Notes under the pieces: model-generated
What the model saw: the letters and a program-made list of their open reading frames with translations, nothing else
Databases searched by the model: none
Told to the model about the DNA's origin: nothing
Assembly (NCBI GenBank): GCA_905250115.1
Contig: CAJNOI010000069.1
Span: forward strand, 1-64,000
Length of the DNA stretch: 64,000 nucleotides
Reading direction: 5' to 3'
From: Adineta steineri
Taxonomy: Eukaryota > Rotifera > Eurotatoria > Adinetida > Adinetidae
Shown: positions 1 through 13,800 of the stretch, one piece after another
Layout: every line of letters begins with the position of its first letter
Position numbering within the stretch: position 1 is the stretch's first letter
Position numbers and translations under genes: made by a program

Positions 1-480
1 TTTTTCTCATGTATATAAGATGCTTTTTTGAAGACCAACAATCATCTGTAAAACTGACAAGTAAAAATAAATATATGAATGCCGAAAAGTTTGTTTTGTA
101 GAGAAGATTTGAATATCACAAAAGATTGTAGTTAATTTATTTACTTCAGACGTACGCTTAGCATGGAAACAGATGACACATAAAACAACCTTTTTTTTCA
201 TAGATTTTATTCATTTTAAAGATATATCAATATTGGTATTTTTTTTGATTTATCTAAATGCTCTGTTTCTTTCATATTTATATGTGAATATTTTTTCGTT
301 ATCGAAAATGGATCGAAAGTATCAACATATTACTTATTGCAATGGTCCTAAAGGGAAAAGTAAGAAACTATATAAAACGTAGTGTTTTTCTTCTAAAAAA
401 AACTTCTTTTAAGGATCAAAAAACAACAGAAAGGTAATATAAATAGTCTATTATCTATAATAATTATTATGATATCTCAA
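1..480. other. AT-rich stretch, no gene recognised
   Basis: Only short reading frames with no recognisable domain lie here. The longest on the plus strand (173-382) is hydrophobic at its start and basic at its end and resembles nothing I know. It may be flank or decayed sequence of the F-box cluster that follows. Confidence 0.4.
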
Positions 481-489
481 TTAGATTGT

Positions 490-1240
490 TCGATATTTGC
501 TTTGAAGATCTTCCAAATGAAATTTTTTACGAGATATGAAAATATCTAGATAAATGTGAAATATATTCCATTTTCCATTTATGAGGGAAGATGTTCTACA
601 ATATCAAATCATTTCTCTTCGTCTATCAGATTCCATTATTTTTCATCGATTCACGGTGTACGCAACTGGAACTTTCGTATTATTACTTGAAAGATTCGTT
701 TCTTATGCCTTGTCTCTCTCATCTTTCTGTTCATGTCATCGAAAAAAATTAATTAAATCGTCGTCTAATCTCAAAACTGATTTCTTGGTTGCCATTTTTG
801 AAATATTCAAAATTCTCATACCATAGGAATCTTCATCAACGATGTATCACTAGAAATATTCAAACCAGAAATATGTATGGAGAATACGTGGTAGTTCTTT
901 GGTTTTAAGGCAAACATGGAAGGGTGAACTGCCTTGGAATGATTTACCGTCGCGTGGTGAGTGGTATGAAGAAATTTTTTGGAACTTCAAATATATATAG
1001 AGTTGATTGAAAATCTTTTTTCTATCGTCATACTAAATCGAGTCGTGGTCCTAATCTGCTTTTTGATTGTATTAAATGTTGTATGTGGATTGTAGATGTA
1101 CATGTAATCACTCATTTCTCATCCACTCACAAGCTCCGTTTATTCACATATTTACTGACCGATCGAAAATATTTCTATTTTTATATCATTGAACCTTGAA
1201 CTAACATCTTGCGACGGCGTACAGATGAATTTTCTCGTCC
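490..1240 (+). pseudogene. decayed F-box/LRR-like copy
   Basis: About 500-560 reads FEDLPNEIFYEI, then a stop, then KYLDKCEIYSIF. This is the same opening (FEDL.NE...IF..LD...IF.AF) as the better-preserved F-box gene starting at 1352. After that the frame is lost: short blocks such as SNLKTDFLVA (near 765-795) and YEEIFWNF (near 965-990) appear in different frames, separated by stops. No splice pattern restores a long frame. The order and spacing of the blocks match an F-box protein of this family, so I call it a relic of a tandem duplicate. The boundaries are approximate. Confidence 0.6.
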
Positions 1241-1351
1241 ATAGTGTTGCCTGATTCAGTCGTATAGAAAAATGCTTTTCTTTCAGCATAATATTATAAA
1301 TTTATCATCATAATTGAAAATAATCATTTAGTTGAATAGCTAAAAGTGAAG

Positions 1352-3258
1352 ATGAAAAGGTAAGTTTCGAAAAAAATAAAATACATTCTCTTCTAATAAT
1401 ATGAGCATTTTGTAATCTGTAATTTTCTTTCTTTTAATCATAGATCAGCAACGCATTTTGAAGATCTTTCAAATGAACTTTTACTCAATATTTTCGATTT
1501 TCTTGATGGCTATCATATATTTGAAGCTTTTTCTAATCTTAATAACCGCATTCAACATCTTATTACTAGTTCTTATTTGTTTCTCAAATTGAATATTTCA
1601 TTTATGTCTAAATCAGATTTTAACAAACGTTCGATCAATATTATCCGTCCATATATGAATCAAATTATTTCATTACAATTATCAGAACCATTTTTCATCA
1701 AAAATTTCTTTAGAAAATTTCCTATTGACACATCATTCAATCGTCTCGAATCATTGGTACTCAATGATCTTAATGTAGATGATGATGTTTCTATTCTTAA
1801 TAGTTTAGCTCAATTACCTCGACTCTTCTCTCTCAAAATCTTTTGTTACGACTGTAATGAACTATTTATCATTTTTCAATCAATATTTCTTCTACCTGTT
1901 TTACAATATGCCAAAATTTTGTGTTCGAACTTTGGTGCTAGATTTCCGTTTCCCCTAGCTACGAGCGACAATCAACGAAGTATGACTCTTGAGTATCTCG
2001 CCTTTGATGGTCCACCTCATTTTTCAAGTATTTACAATCTTCTATCATATACACCTGGACTTCGTCGTTTGTCAGTTGATCAAATCTGGCGTGATAGATA
2101 CACACCACTAATACAATTTATACTGCCACGCAATCTAACTAGTATTTCTCTGTGTCATTGTCGTTTATCATTTGATGAATTCGCATCATTCATTGCAATC
2201 GTTGGTTCTGAACTCAATTTCTTACGCATTTCAATTGTTCATCAAACTGCTCTATCAAATGCTTATCAATGGCAACAATTAATTTTACATCATATGCCAC
2301 GTCTGCGTACGTTTCTCTTTGATTATCATGGTTCATTAAACAAAGATGCTGACGGAAATAATCGCTGTCGAACATTACTTGATGAATTTTCTTCGCCATT
2401 TTGGATCGAACGGCAATGGTTTTTTGCCCATAGCCATTATCATCGGTTTTCTCAAGAAGCATGTTTAGCATTCTATTCAACTCAAATTCGTCGGTATAAG
2501 CAGTGAAAGAAAATATATTTATTGTTGTGAACTAATGATTCTTTTCTTTTAGGCAATACTGCTGTCAAATTGATGAAACTTTAGATAATAACATATGTTC
2601 GTACCAAGATCCAGTCTTCAATTTATCTTTTGGACCACGGATTAATATGAAAAATCGAAATATTGTTGCCAATTTTCCTTTTCAGTTTCCTCGTGTAACT
2701 GAATTAGAACTTACCGAGAATTATGATACGATCAATATTGACTCATTCATTGATAATCTAAGTCATATTTTTATTTTGACAAATATTACTTATTTAGAGA
2801 TTTCATTCAATAATATATTGTTGAACAATTTTGTTAAACTTCTTAATCGTATGCCTAATATTCAAAAATTGATTCTTTATGTATAATTATCATCTGAAAT
2901 GGAAGTACCGTCAGATCAACAAATTAATACAGTTGACTTGGTATGCAATAATAATGTGCGAAATGTAGGAATACATGGTGAACTTGCACTTCCCACTGTT
3001 CAACTAATCAATAAGCTTTTTCCTCGAATGGAATGTCTTGAAATTTCGGATGGAGAGGATACTCTCATATCACTTGTACGAACTCTGTTGTCAAACAGAA
3101 TTAATAACAGTCATCTTTTCTCATTGGTGTTTTATGGTGCTGATGATGATGATGATGATGCATTAATCAAACAATTGAAGACAATGATCGATAATGAAAA
3201 GTTACTTGATAATTATGATATCGAACATCGACAGTTTCAGCTGTGCTTATGGTGGTAA
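1352..3258 (+). pseudogene. F-box/LRR-like protein gene interrupted by one nonsense codon
   Basis: Three exons read cleanly: 1352-1359, 1444-2493 and 2553-2886, with introns of 84 and 59 nt in GT..AG form and matching phases. The protein opens MKRSATHFEDLSNELLLNIF, an N-terminal F-box-like helix set expected to bind Skp1, and goes on with leucine-rich segments typical of substrate-binding LRRs. At codon 464 (TAA, 2884-2886) the frame stops, yet the same frame stays open downstream to the TAA at 3256-3258, adding about 120 residues of the same leucine-rich character (for example FPRMECLEISDGED). Read through, the protein would be about 587 residues. The sequence directly shows one premature stop and otherwise intact coding. 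The family has many copies in bdelloids. The gene could be a young pseudogene, a shortened functional allele or a sequencing error. A GAT run near 3140 encodes an acidic DDDDDD patch. Confidence 0.75.
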
Positions 3259-4117
3259 AAAAATGTATTTTGTTCTTACACTGTCTATAGTTAATTAAGT
3301 ACTAACTATTTCAAATAAATTGTGGTTCAATTATTTTCGCACAAGAGATATGCAAATCATCTTGAGAGTGAGGGTGAAGTAAAGATTTAGAATGATGGTT
3401 CAGAATTATCATTACATTTCTCACATCGAAATATCTGCGACATGTACTATCACTCATCTTCAAGAGTTTCTACGAATTGATATTTTAAAGGTGAACGCAG
3501 AGTATTTAATATATGATAAAACACAATGAATATGTTCACACTATCTAGTTTGAACATCATACTCTTCAAATGATGAGCGCTAACAAGATATAAAAATTAG
3601 ATATTTGAGTGTTTATTTCTCTAAATATGACTGTTATAAAAGGTTTAACCGTTTTTACAATAAGAGAATCAAGATTAATAGCGCCCATATTCCCATATTT
3701 TTTAACACGTCTGAAAACCCTTCAAAAACGGCTCTTCTGGCAGTTTACATGGGTTTTTCCAAAACTTTATTTGCTTCGATAGCATATTTACACATGAATC
3801 TTACACTCTCATTCTCAATTAATTCAGAAAATAAAATAATGAACATCGAAACACAGCTACAAATTATAGAGTCGCCCTAATAAAAATGAAACTACAAATA
3901 AAGATTTATTGAACGAATTTTCTGATTTTGTAGAAGATTTTCGAGAAAAATAATAAAAAGCACTGCATTGCACGGTGGGCAAAATATGGCAACAATTGTA
4001 TCATATTATTGGATTTTCTTCGTGGTTTCAAACTTTATGATTTAAAGATTTTTTTATGAATATTATGTCGATTAAACAGCCATACAATGAATAATCATGA
4101 TAAAAGTTTAATTACCT
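3259..4117. other. intergenic, no gene recognised
   Basis: A 91-codon frame at 3605-3880 lacks any recognisable motif and has no splice-consistent partners. A short GT-rich stretch (3365-3382, GAGAGTGAGGGTGAAG) weakly resembles the foldback elements seen elsewhere in the window. Confidence 0.4.
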
Positions 4118-5432
4118 CTATGAAAAACAATGAAAAAAACCAGTCATATCATAAGAAACTTCATTTAATTGACGAACAGCTGTTAATAAATTAATAATTT
4201 TCACATCCCATGGATCACTTGAACTTTGAATATTTAATAAATGTAAATAAGAATTATTTTCCTTTTTATTTAATAAATAACTAATAATTGGTTGAGAATC
4301 CTTGTCAGATACATTTATATGAAGATATTCTAATCGACAACAAAGTTTTGTTAAGAATTGAAAATCTTCATTAGATTCTATGGAAAATAAATCTTTTTGG
4401 TTACAAAATAAACTCTCAATTTTTAACTTGTAATATTTTAATTATAATATCACATGACATAGTTCGTTTATTAAATGTCATTTTAGTTATTTGTGATAAA
4501 TGAATAGAACTATTTGATAGATTTTGAATAAAATCATCATATAATGGAGTATCTTCGTCAAAGGTAAGTTGAATTACATTTGTAATAGAAACTGATTCAG
4601 CACTGACTGTTGTCGATAATAAGGACTTATAGTGATTTCCAATATAAGCATGGCGAACTGAACTAAAATTATTTTTAATTAAACGTGAAGATTTACATTG
4701 ATTATTAATACAACTTAAATGAAGATCTTTTCTTTTAAATAGGAAATAAAATTTACGGTTTATTAGAGAATATGATATTTACCTATATGATTTTATAGAA
4801 GAGAAAAGTCCACGAGTTGAATCTTTGTAGAGACTTAAATTGTTTGATTAACTGTTTATATGTTTCAGGATATTTGAATGGTATTTTATGATGATGTTGC
4901 AAGTTAAAAATTCATAAATGAGATATATAATATCTAATTAAATGCTCCTATTTTCGGCCTTTAAGATATTTATCATCCATATTTGTTGAAAGATGTAAAC
5001 TTAAAGATTTGGAACATATGATAAAACAAGCAAAAAATCTTTAAGATTTACATATGAGTCAATAATCAAATGTTCGATTGAACTAAAATTTGTTTTAGCA
5101 GTACGTAAATCTTTACTGCGGATATAACCATCATCAATCATTGATATTTTTTAAATAAAGTTGGATTATTAAACGATAAAATAATTCAAGTCATCATAAA
5201 TGCGTTGAAAATATAAAGTAAACTTATTTGATAAATTCTTGATTGAAAAAATTCTTGATAAGTTTTATCAAATGATAATTTTGATATGTTTAATAAATCA
5301 ACTTCAATTAATTTTTTTATATAAATAAATAAATCTTTTATAAGATCGAAAAATATGTAGATAATAAACTATTTTATAAAAAATTTCATTTGAAAGATTT
5401 TTAAATCGAGTTATACTGGAATTTGTTGTCAT
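4118..5432 (-). pseudogene. inverted decayed F-box/LRR-like copy
   Basis: Read on the minus strand from an ATG at 5430-5432: MTTNSSITRFKNLSNEIFYK, which is the F-box opening of this family (FKNLSNEIFYKIV). Frameshifts and stops follow, but blocks in several frames keep the family pattern: SSIEHLIIDSY and LLVLSYVPNL near 5070-4990, and VSITNVIQLTFDEDTPLYDD near 4590-4530. The C-terminus is LTKLCCRLEYLHINVSDKD near 4360-4300, running to a stop at 4118-4120. The block order matches an LRR-bearing F-box protein, so the copy is complete in extent but broken many times. It lies tail to tail with the copy at 1352-3258. Confidence 0.7.
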
Positions 5433-7825
5433 TTTCTTATTTTGAAATACTCACGTAATCAGCAACTTATTCTTTATCAAATGAAAAGACAAAAACAAAG
5501 CCTTCTTTTTTTATGTTGCCGAAATATTTGCTCTTTGATCACCAAAGATATTTATATAAGAAATTCAAGATAAACATATGTTTTTGTATGAGACAATAAA
5601 GAATTTGATACAGTTTTGAAAATTTCGGAAAAATATCACGTTTCAAATGCCATAAATAATTCCAGTACTTATTTTTGGAGTCAGATTTTGAGTGTGGCTG
5701 CGAGTGAAGGTAAGGGTGTGTTTTAGACTACCGTCATAATCCACGCCTACACCCACACCCTTATTTCAATTGTTTTTATTATAGAAACCAAAATATTATT
5801 TGATAATGTTCTGCATTTCTGAATCAACAATACTGAAGATTTATTTTAAATTAATAAGAAAATGAGAAAATACAAACTTCAACTTTATTAGAATTTAATT
5901 AATATACATTCTATATGAATAGAAAAAAATAACAAGAGGAGAATTTTATCTAATGTCGAGATATAATATGAGAGTAACAATGGATGATATATTAACGACA
6001 AAAGTTCTTCTAATTATAATCTATTATACGAATAAAATCGATTGAATTTATGATAAAAAGTGTTCAATAGAATTCATATTAAAATATTAAATCTGAATTT
6101 GTTTAAGAAATAATTGTTTAATATAAATTAATAATATTACATTGTGAAGTATTATTAATGATGAAAGTATTTAAAAACAAATATAAAAAATTATTGAAAT
6201 AGAAGAAATTTTCTTGAATAATTATATTATAAGAGAAGTTTATCCTACTAGAAATTCAATAAAAGTATATGATGTTTATGTGATAATTGTCTTTTATTAT
6301 CTGAAGTATGTATTCATTGAGTTAAATGACGTATAAATAAAAGAGTTCGAGTATTACATACAGTAGTAATCATAACAGATAAAATCAGAGTAGTAAAAAA
6401 TTCTTTTTCTATTGAATTAAAATACATATAACTATCGATAAATAAAAAATGTATAAACAAATATTTCAATGAAAAAAATATTTGTTTTCATTAACAACTG
6501 TAAATAATCTACTAATAACAATAACACAGCGTAAATATATTAATTGACATGTAATTATATGAAGTAAAAATGTTTCAATACGACAATATAAAAATTTCGA
6601 TAGATGAAATAATATGATTGACTATAGAATTTATTTGAGATATTAATGTTAATCATCATTGTTTTTTTTATAAAGAAATAAGAATTTAATGAATGAAAAA
6701 CAGTATGTAACAATGATAATGAATTCTATTCAATATCATTTTCTTTTTAGAAAAAAAGTAAAATTGATAAATATTATTAGTTGTTAGATAATTCTAGATT
6801 AAATTGAGTATTTAGATATATTTCATATTTTAGTTATTTTTTCCCAAATTTTTATTTTATAAATTTTGTTTCGAAGAGATCTACTTATCATTGATTAATG
6901 TTTTTGATTTTTATACGTTTTCTAGAATTTCTTTTTTTCTTTACAATATATTTTAAATGAACATATAAAATAAAGAATTGAAACAAAAATAAAACTGTTC
7001 GAAATTATTTTGAAAAAGAATTTTCTTATTGTTTACATTTAATATTTCTATTGGTTTTAGGAATAGTTTTGATACAAGTTCTAATAAATATTAATCATTT
7101 TCTATGTATATTTTGCAATGAATATTAAATTATGGGTTTTTAATGAAAGAAAATTTTATTCTAATCATTCTTTTTTTTCTTTGATGATATATAGTTTATT
7201 TTAAATTGGGAATATATCAACTAATCGGTAAAATAACTGAACTGGTCAGTATTGAAAATAGCAGTAGATATTTATGAAATAATCAGTTTATTTGCTGTAA
7301 GTAGCAGTAAAAAAAGTATTTTATCAGTAGAAATTTATGAATCAGTACTAATACAGAGAAGGAACACTCAATTATTACACCAATAAAACTGGTTTAGCTT
7401 TCAGTGGTCGATCACATTTTCTCTTTTATATGTTTTAAGAAACCTCTAACTTTACTTCAGAACTGAACAAGTCATTTTTTTCCTATTCTTCACGTAACCT
7501 TTAATTATATTCATCTGAATGATTCATCAAAAAAGAACGAAGAATAACATAGTTAAGTCATCAAAAATATTATTTTTTTGTATATTCCATTAGTTTACCT
7601 ATTTTTCTGTGTTAAACAATTTTATTCAATTGATACAGATACTAATGCATAAAATGTGACAGGATAGAGTAATAAATTTTAATTAAATATGTATTTATTA
7701 TTTGAAATAAAGAAAAAAAAAGGCATATAGTGTCTTTAGAACTGAAATTGTGAAAAAAAGAATTTGAATAAATAAATTTTTTAAAATGAATATTTATCAA
7801 TAGTAAAATAGTTTATGACATGTTC
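5433..7825. other. AT-rich intergenic region
   Basis: About 2.4 kb of very AT-rich DNA without a credible coding frame on either strand. The only distinct item is the GT/CA-rich foldback at 5691-5762, listed separately. Confidence 0.5.
5691..5762. repeat. GT-rich/CA-rich foldback element, copy 1
   Basis: A GT-rich arm (AGTGTGGCTGCGAGTGAAGG, then AAGGGTGTG) is followed after about 20 nt by a CA-rich arm (CCACGCCTACACCCACACCC). The arms are partly complementary (GGGTGTG/CACACCC), so the sequence can fold. It stands out sharply from its AT-rich surroundings. Similar elements are listed at 16583, 23267, 44422, 53161 and 53571. Confidence 0.6.
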
Positions 7826-10800
7826 TTAACATTGATTTAAAAGAACATTTAAAGTATTTTTACTAGTAGTAGTAAGAGCAATATCTATTTTTCCATCCTG
7901 ATTAAAATCTCCAGTTGTAACAGCATAACCATACAATTGGGTACCAAATGTTTGATATGTTTGAAATTTTCCATTTTGTTTGTTTAAAAAAATATAAACA
8001 TAATAGTCGTCATAATTTGTAGTAACAATATCAATGAATTTATCATTATTTAAATCAGCTAATGCAACTGATGCTGGAGTTCCATAGCTAACATCATATG
8101 TATCCCATCCATTAAAATTTCCATGTCCATCATTAAGTAAAACATTTATTGAGCCTGTAACATAATTAGTATTAACAATATCTATAAAATTATCGTTATT
8201 TAAATCAGCAGTGGCTAAACCCCATGGCCCAATGCCTGTAGCAAATACATTTCTATATTTAAACATCCCATTTTTAGAATTAATAAGAACACTAACTGTA
8301 TTATCACTATAATCAGTAGTAACAAGATCAGGATACAAATCATTATTAAAATCAGCAACAGATACAGCTGTAACATCATTTCCAACTGGATATGTTTTAG
8401 AATAACTGAATGATAAATTATAATAATCATATAAAACAATAACAGAAGCGTCATAATCATTAACAACAACAACATCAGTTAGATTATTTTTATTAAAATC
8501 GCCAGTATCAATCCAATTTGGATAATTTCCAACGGGATAAGTTCTTGCTGAATTAAAACTTTGATTGCCTTTATTAATTAAAATGGCAAGTTGATTTAAA
8601 TTACAATCGGTTAAAAGTATATCAGATTTATTATCATGATTCATATCTTTAATAACAACATACGTAATAAATGAAGTTGTGGAAATTAATTTTGCACTTT
8701 GGAATTTTCCATTTGCGGAACCATAGTATATGCCAATACTTGAAGAATCTTGATTAACAACAACAATATCAAGAAACGAATCTGCATCGAGATAACCAGT
8801 ACTTATTGCACGTAACCCACGTTTAGCTGAATAACTTGTAAAATTTGAAAATTTTAATGGATTACATGGAATATCTACAAGAGATCATTTTGACTTTTAT
8901 AAGAAAAAAATAATTATTAATTTACATGGAGAAGTTGTGCTCGAAATATTTGTTGAAATTGAAATTGATGTTGTACCTAAATAAATATATTGATTTACAT
9001 CTAACACTATGTTATTATTACCTTCAGTAGAAGTTATTTGCATTTGAGTTGTTTTTGTCGTTCTTTTCAAAACATTTGTTGTTCCTGCAAACATTTTTTT
9101 ATATTATTCAATCTATAGAGAGATGATTTCAAATAAATCATTATCTCACTAAGGATGATATTTTAGCAAATATAGTACAGTTATCTACTTGTCTTTATCG
9201 GGTTAAGTGAAACTACTCTATATGTAACTTTAATCACTTTTCAAACTAACGTTCTATCGATTAGACGTATATATAACACTTCTTTTCTTTCTCTTATTCG
9301 CACCAAAGATCATTAAGTACGAAATAAGAGAATATTAAACTTAATTAATTTTATTTGATTAAAAATAAAAAATTAAGGTTTAATAAAATAATAAACATAT
9401 ACAACGTTATTACAATCAACAGCTAAGCAATATGCCGCCAAGAAGAGGCGGATATACAAGAGGTCGTAAAAAACAAGATCGAGGGAGTTCTAGGTCAACT
9501 AGATCAACCGACATTACGTCACAAACATTAACAACCGTAAATGAAGAACAACAAACAATAAAAACAAAATCAAATTTTGTAGTGGCACCATTAATAGTAG
9601 AAACTGAATCACTTACCAAAGTCAAACTTAACATCATCATTAAAAATTATTTATCGGATGTTAAAATTTCTGATATACAAACAAATCGACCAAATTCATT
9701 CATATTATATCCAGAAGATGTGAAATCTTTCAATAGAATAATAAATGATTTATCATCGACAATTCAGTCAAATGAAAATCAACGCGTCGTTGTTTACATC
9801 CCGCGTTCTATACAAAGAATACTGGAAAATAACAAAGAAGCTTTTGTCAAGAAGATTGATCTAGAAATAAGTGAAGCTGATATTGAACAAGCTCTCGATA
9901 ATCAAGGATACAAATTTGAAAAAATTACACGATTAATGAACAAAGAAAATATGCCACTCAAAACAATAAAAATCACTTTTCAAGACTCTTTCAATAGAGA
10001 TCTATTTGTCAAACTCGGCTTACAAATCGACTCAATGCACTTCAAGGTTGAACCAGCCACTTATAATAATAGACCATGTCAATGCTACAAATGTTTCAGA
10101 TATGGACATGTTGCGAAATATTGTAAAGCTGAAAACCAAGTCTGTTCGAGATGTGGTACTCTTAATCATAAACATGAAAATTGTCCAAACAATAACCAGC
10201 AACCCATATGCTGTAACTGTAAAGGAGGACACGCTGCAACGTCTACAGATTGTCCAAAATATAAAGAATATCAACAGAAAATTCAAAAAACCATTGATCA
10301 ATACTCATCAACTACAAAACAAATTAGAACAATACAAACATGTCCCAGCTGGAAAAACACAGATGATTTTCCATCTCTTAAAATTATGGACAAAACAGAT
10401 CAAATATCAATTATTGAAACACTTACAGAAAAAATAATGCTTGCGGTAGAACAAGCAACAGAAAGAATCTTTGAAGCTCTAAATCGGAAGTTCGAAATAT
10501 TAACCAATCAATTAGGAAACAAATTGAATATTGAAATCGAAGACATATCAATCAGGAAAGAAGATAATAATTCAAAAATTAATAACAATTTGAAAACAAC
10601 AACAACAATAACAACACAACATCGAATACCACAAGATCGATCAACAGAAGCAATCCAAAATGAGGATATCGATCTATCACCAATACCTGTCAATGGAACC
10701 AAACGTAAATATAAATCATCACCAAGCAACTCATCAGACAAATCAACAAATATAGAAAATAATTCTCAAATATAACACAAGGAAATAAATGATCAAAATA

Positions 10801-13800
10801 ATGCACTGTAATATTACCTCTATAAAGAAACACAAAGAAGAATTATTAGCAAGGTTCAGTATATTCGATATTATATCAATCAATGAAACCAATTTAAAAC
10901 CAGAACAACTGTTTTCACTTCCTGGATACAACATATACAGGAATGACAGAGAAAACAAACAAGGAGGTGGAGTCTTAATAGCAATACGTAATAATATTCA
11001 AAGTTTTGAAATCTTCAACAAAACAATCGAAAATAATGAAACAATAGCTGTACAAATAAAAACACCAGGTGAATATCTGCTTATTGCATCAATTTATAGT
11101 CCACCAAATATCAAACTACAATCTGAACTATTTGAACAATTATATAATTTGAACAATAATTGTCTCATACTAGGAGATCTGAATGCAGCACTTCAATCTA
11201 TGGGATCTAAAAAAACAAATACTAAAGGTATTCAACTACAACAATTATTAGAAGAAGGATATCTGCAATGTATAGAAAATGATCTTACGACCTACGCAAG
11301 AAACAATTACGAAGAAAAAATTGACTGGATTCTTGCCAGCCAACCAACCATCTTATCCATTAAAAATATTGAAACACATTCATCTTTTGGTTTGAAAGAA
11401 GATCATAAACCATTAACTTTCAACTTAAATCTATCGGCTGAATTTAAACCAATATCACCTCGAATACCGTACAATATCAATGCTGCAAATTGGAAACTAT
11501 ATAGAACTAAATTAAATGAATTCTTGAGCAAAATTGATGAAAAACAAACAATTACAACAACACAACAAATTGAAAAATATACAACTGATTTGACAGAAAG
11601 CATTATCTTAGCAATGGAGGCAGCAATTCCACCAACAAATAATACAATTAAAAATTATAAAATTTCAAGAGTAACTAAAAAACTCATTGAAAATAAGCAT
11701 CGAGCATATCGACAATGGAAAAAAACGAACAATGATGCTGATAAAAAAGATTATTATAACAAAAGAGAGTTATTAAACAATTCTCTTCGAAACGATCGCA
11801 TTGATCGTTTAAATAGTACCATGTCAGCATTACGAGCAAACAAGATGAACTCTTCTCAAGTATGGGCTGCAGTCCGCAAATTCTACAATAAAAGAACGAA
11901 GCAGTCATATACAGGTGAACTTAGATATCAAAATATAATTGCCAACACCGATTACGAAAAAGCGAATATGTTTGCATCATACTTCGAAAATGAAGTTTTT
12001 TCAGAAAAACCTGATCAATCACCATTTCATGAACAAATCCGAAGACATGTTGAATCATTTAAAACAAAAATTAGATGGAAGAAACAATTAAATAAAAACA
12101 AACCACCCCCAATATCTAGCAAAGAAATAAAACAAATACTTAAACAACTCCCGAACAGTTCACCAGGACCAGATAAAATACATAATCGCTGTCTTAAAAA
12201 TTATACAACATCACTAGTCCAACATCTCGAAAAGATCTTTAACTCAATCATTGATATTGGTCATATACCTGTGGCATGGAAACAAGCCAATATCATCCTT
12301 TTACTTAAACCCAAAAAGGACAAAAAGCAGCCATCTAGCTACAGACCAATCAGCCTTTTAAGCTGTTTAGGAAAAATTTTAGAAAAAATTATTAAACAGA
12401 GAATGATGAAAGAACTAAATGAAAGGAACATATTACCGATTCATCAAGCTGGCTTTCGCCCTAACAGAAGCACATTATACAACATCACAAGACTCGAGAG
12501 ATTCGCACACGAACAACTCAATAAACGTGCACATGCTGCAGTTATATTTTTTGATATTAAAGGAGCATTCGACGCCGTATGGTATGAAGGGTTAATTTAC
12601 AAGCTTTACGATCTGCGTCTTCCAGAATATCTTATAAAATATACTATATCTTTTCTTCACCAACGAACGGCTACAATAGAGTTAGAGAATACAATTTCAA
12701 GAATGTTTACCTTGAAAAGCGGGACTCCGCAAGGATCCCCGCTGTCACCTCTGCTCTATATAATATATACTTATGACTCAATAAACAGCATACCTCAGCA
12801 CACACAGAATGGTCTTTTTGCCGATGATACGGCCCTGTGGTCGGCTTCAAACACCATCACTAATCTCAATTATCGTTTACAAACTTCTGTTAATGAATTT
12901 TACAAGTGGTGCCAAAACTGGAAATTGACTATACAACCTACGAAAACGGAAATGTTGTACTTCAGTCCTCACCCAAGAAAGAAATACAAAAATAAAATAA
13001 GAATCCAAGTGGAACATATAACCATCAAACCCATTGCACAAGCCAGATATTTAGGAATCATATTTGACCATCAATTAAAATGGCGAAATCACATACACCA
13101 TTTAGAAACAAAAGTAGCACCACAAATAAGTCTGCTCAGATTTCTATCAAAATTAAACTCAAGCTCAAACAAGAACATAATGATCAACCTATACAAATCC
13201 TTAGTAAGATCAATCATAACATACGGATCATCAGTTCTTCTGCGAGCAGACGAAAAAATATGGAACAAGATCCAGATTTTACAAAACAAAGGATTAAGAG
13301 CTTCATTGGGACTTCCACAATATACATCTACTGATTACATTCATAATATTACAAATGTTCCTAGAATTAAAAAATACGCAACAACTCTTCTTCAAAAGTC
13401 AATTGCTAGAGCTGAAAATTGCAACGATCTCATCTCAAAAGAAAATCTTACACATATCTTAACACATGCTAACATAAGCTAGACTAACTCCCTACATAGG
13501 GCATAAGACACTAGTCAGGAGCCCTATCACTCTCCCATTTTTTTTTATCCTTTCTCCTATTTCCAGCTGTTTCATCCTTTTTTTTTTTAATCTCTGTAGA
13601 TTCATTTATTTACCTAAATAAATAAATCGATGTAACCTAAAAATGTAACTTTAATATTTAAAGAAAATTAATATTACCAATGTCATATTTTATATTGATG
13701 GATGAAAATGGTGATTGATAACGACTGAATATAACTGTTGCAATAACGCCAATAATAATTGATATTTGAATTAAAATACAACTCCAAAGAAGAAATCGAC

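Larger units (their letters stand above)
9235..13642 (+). mobile_element. complete jockey-type non-LTR retrotransposon (LINE)
   Basis: A 4.4-kb element with a 5' leader (9235-9431), ORF1 (9432-10775), ORF2 (10789-13482) and a 3' UTR of about 160 nt. It is flanked by a perfect 13-bp direct repeat, ATGTAACTTTAAT, at 9222-9234 and 13643-13655, which I read as the target-site duplication. Both ORFs are open with all key motifs, so the insertion looks recent. ORF2 has an AP-type endonuclease and a reverse transcriptase without a recognisable RNase H, which fits the jockey superfamily. There is no poly(A) tail; the 3' end is AT-rich with AATAAATAAAT-like repeats. It sits in antisense orientation in intron 2 of the FG-GAP gene. 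Confidence 0.9.

Noticed and set aside
5691-5762. CRISPR-like or tRNA-derived repeat
   Set aside because: Not an array; the GT/CA arms and single-copy spacing fit a foldback or telomere-like element instead.
8215-8475. Minus-strand Leu/Ile-rich frame
   Set aside because: Frame-shifted shadow of the FG-GAP repeats.
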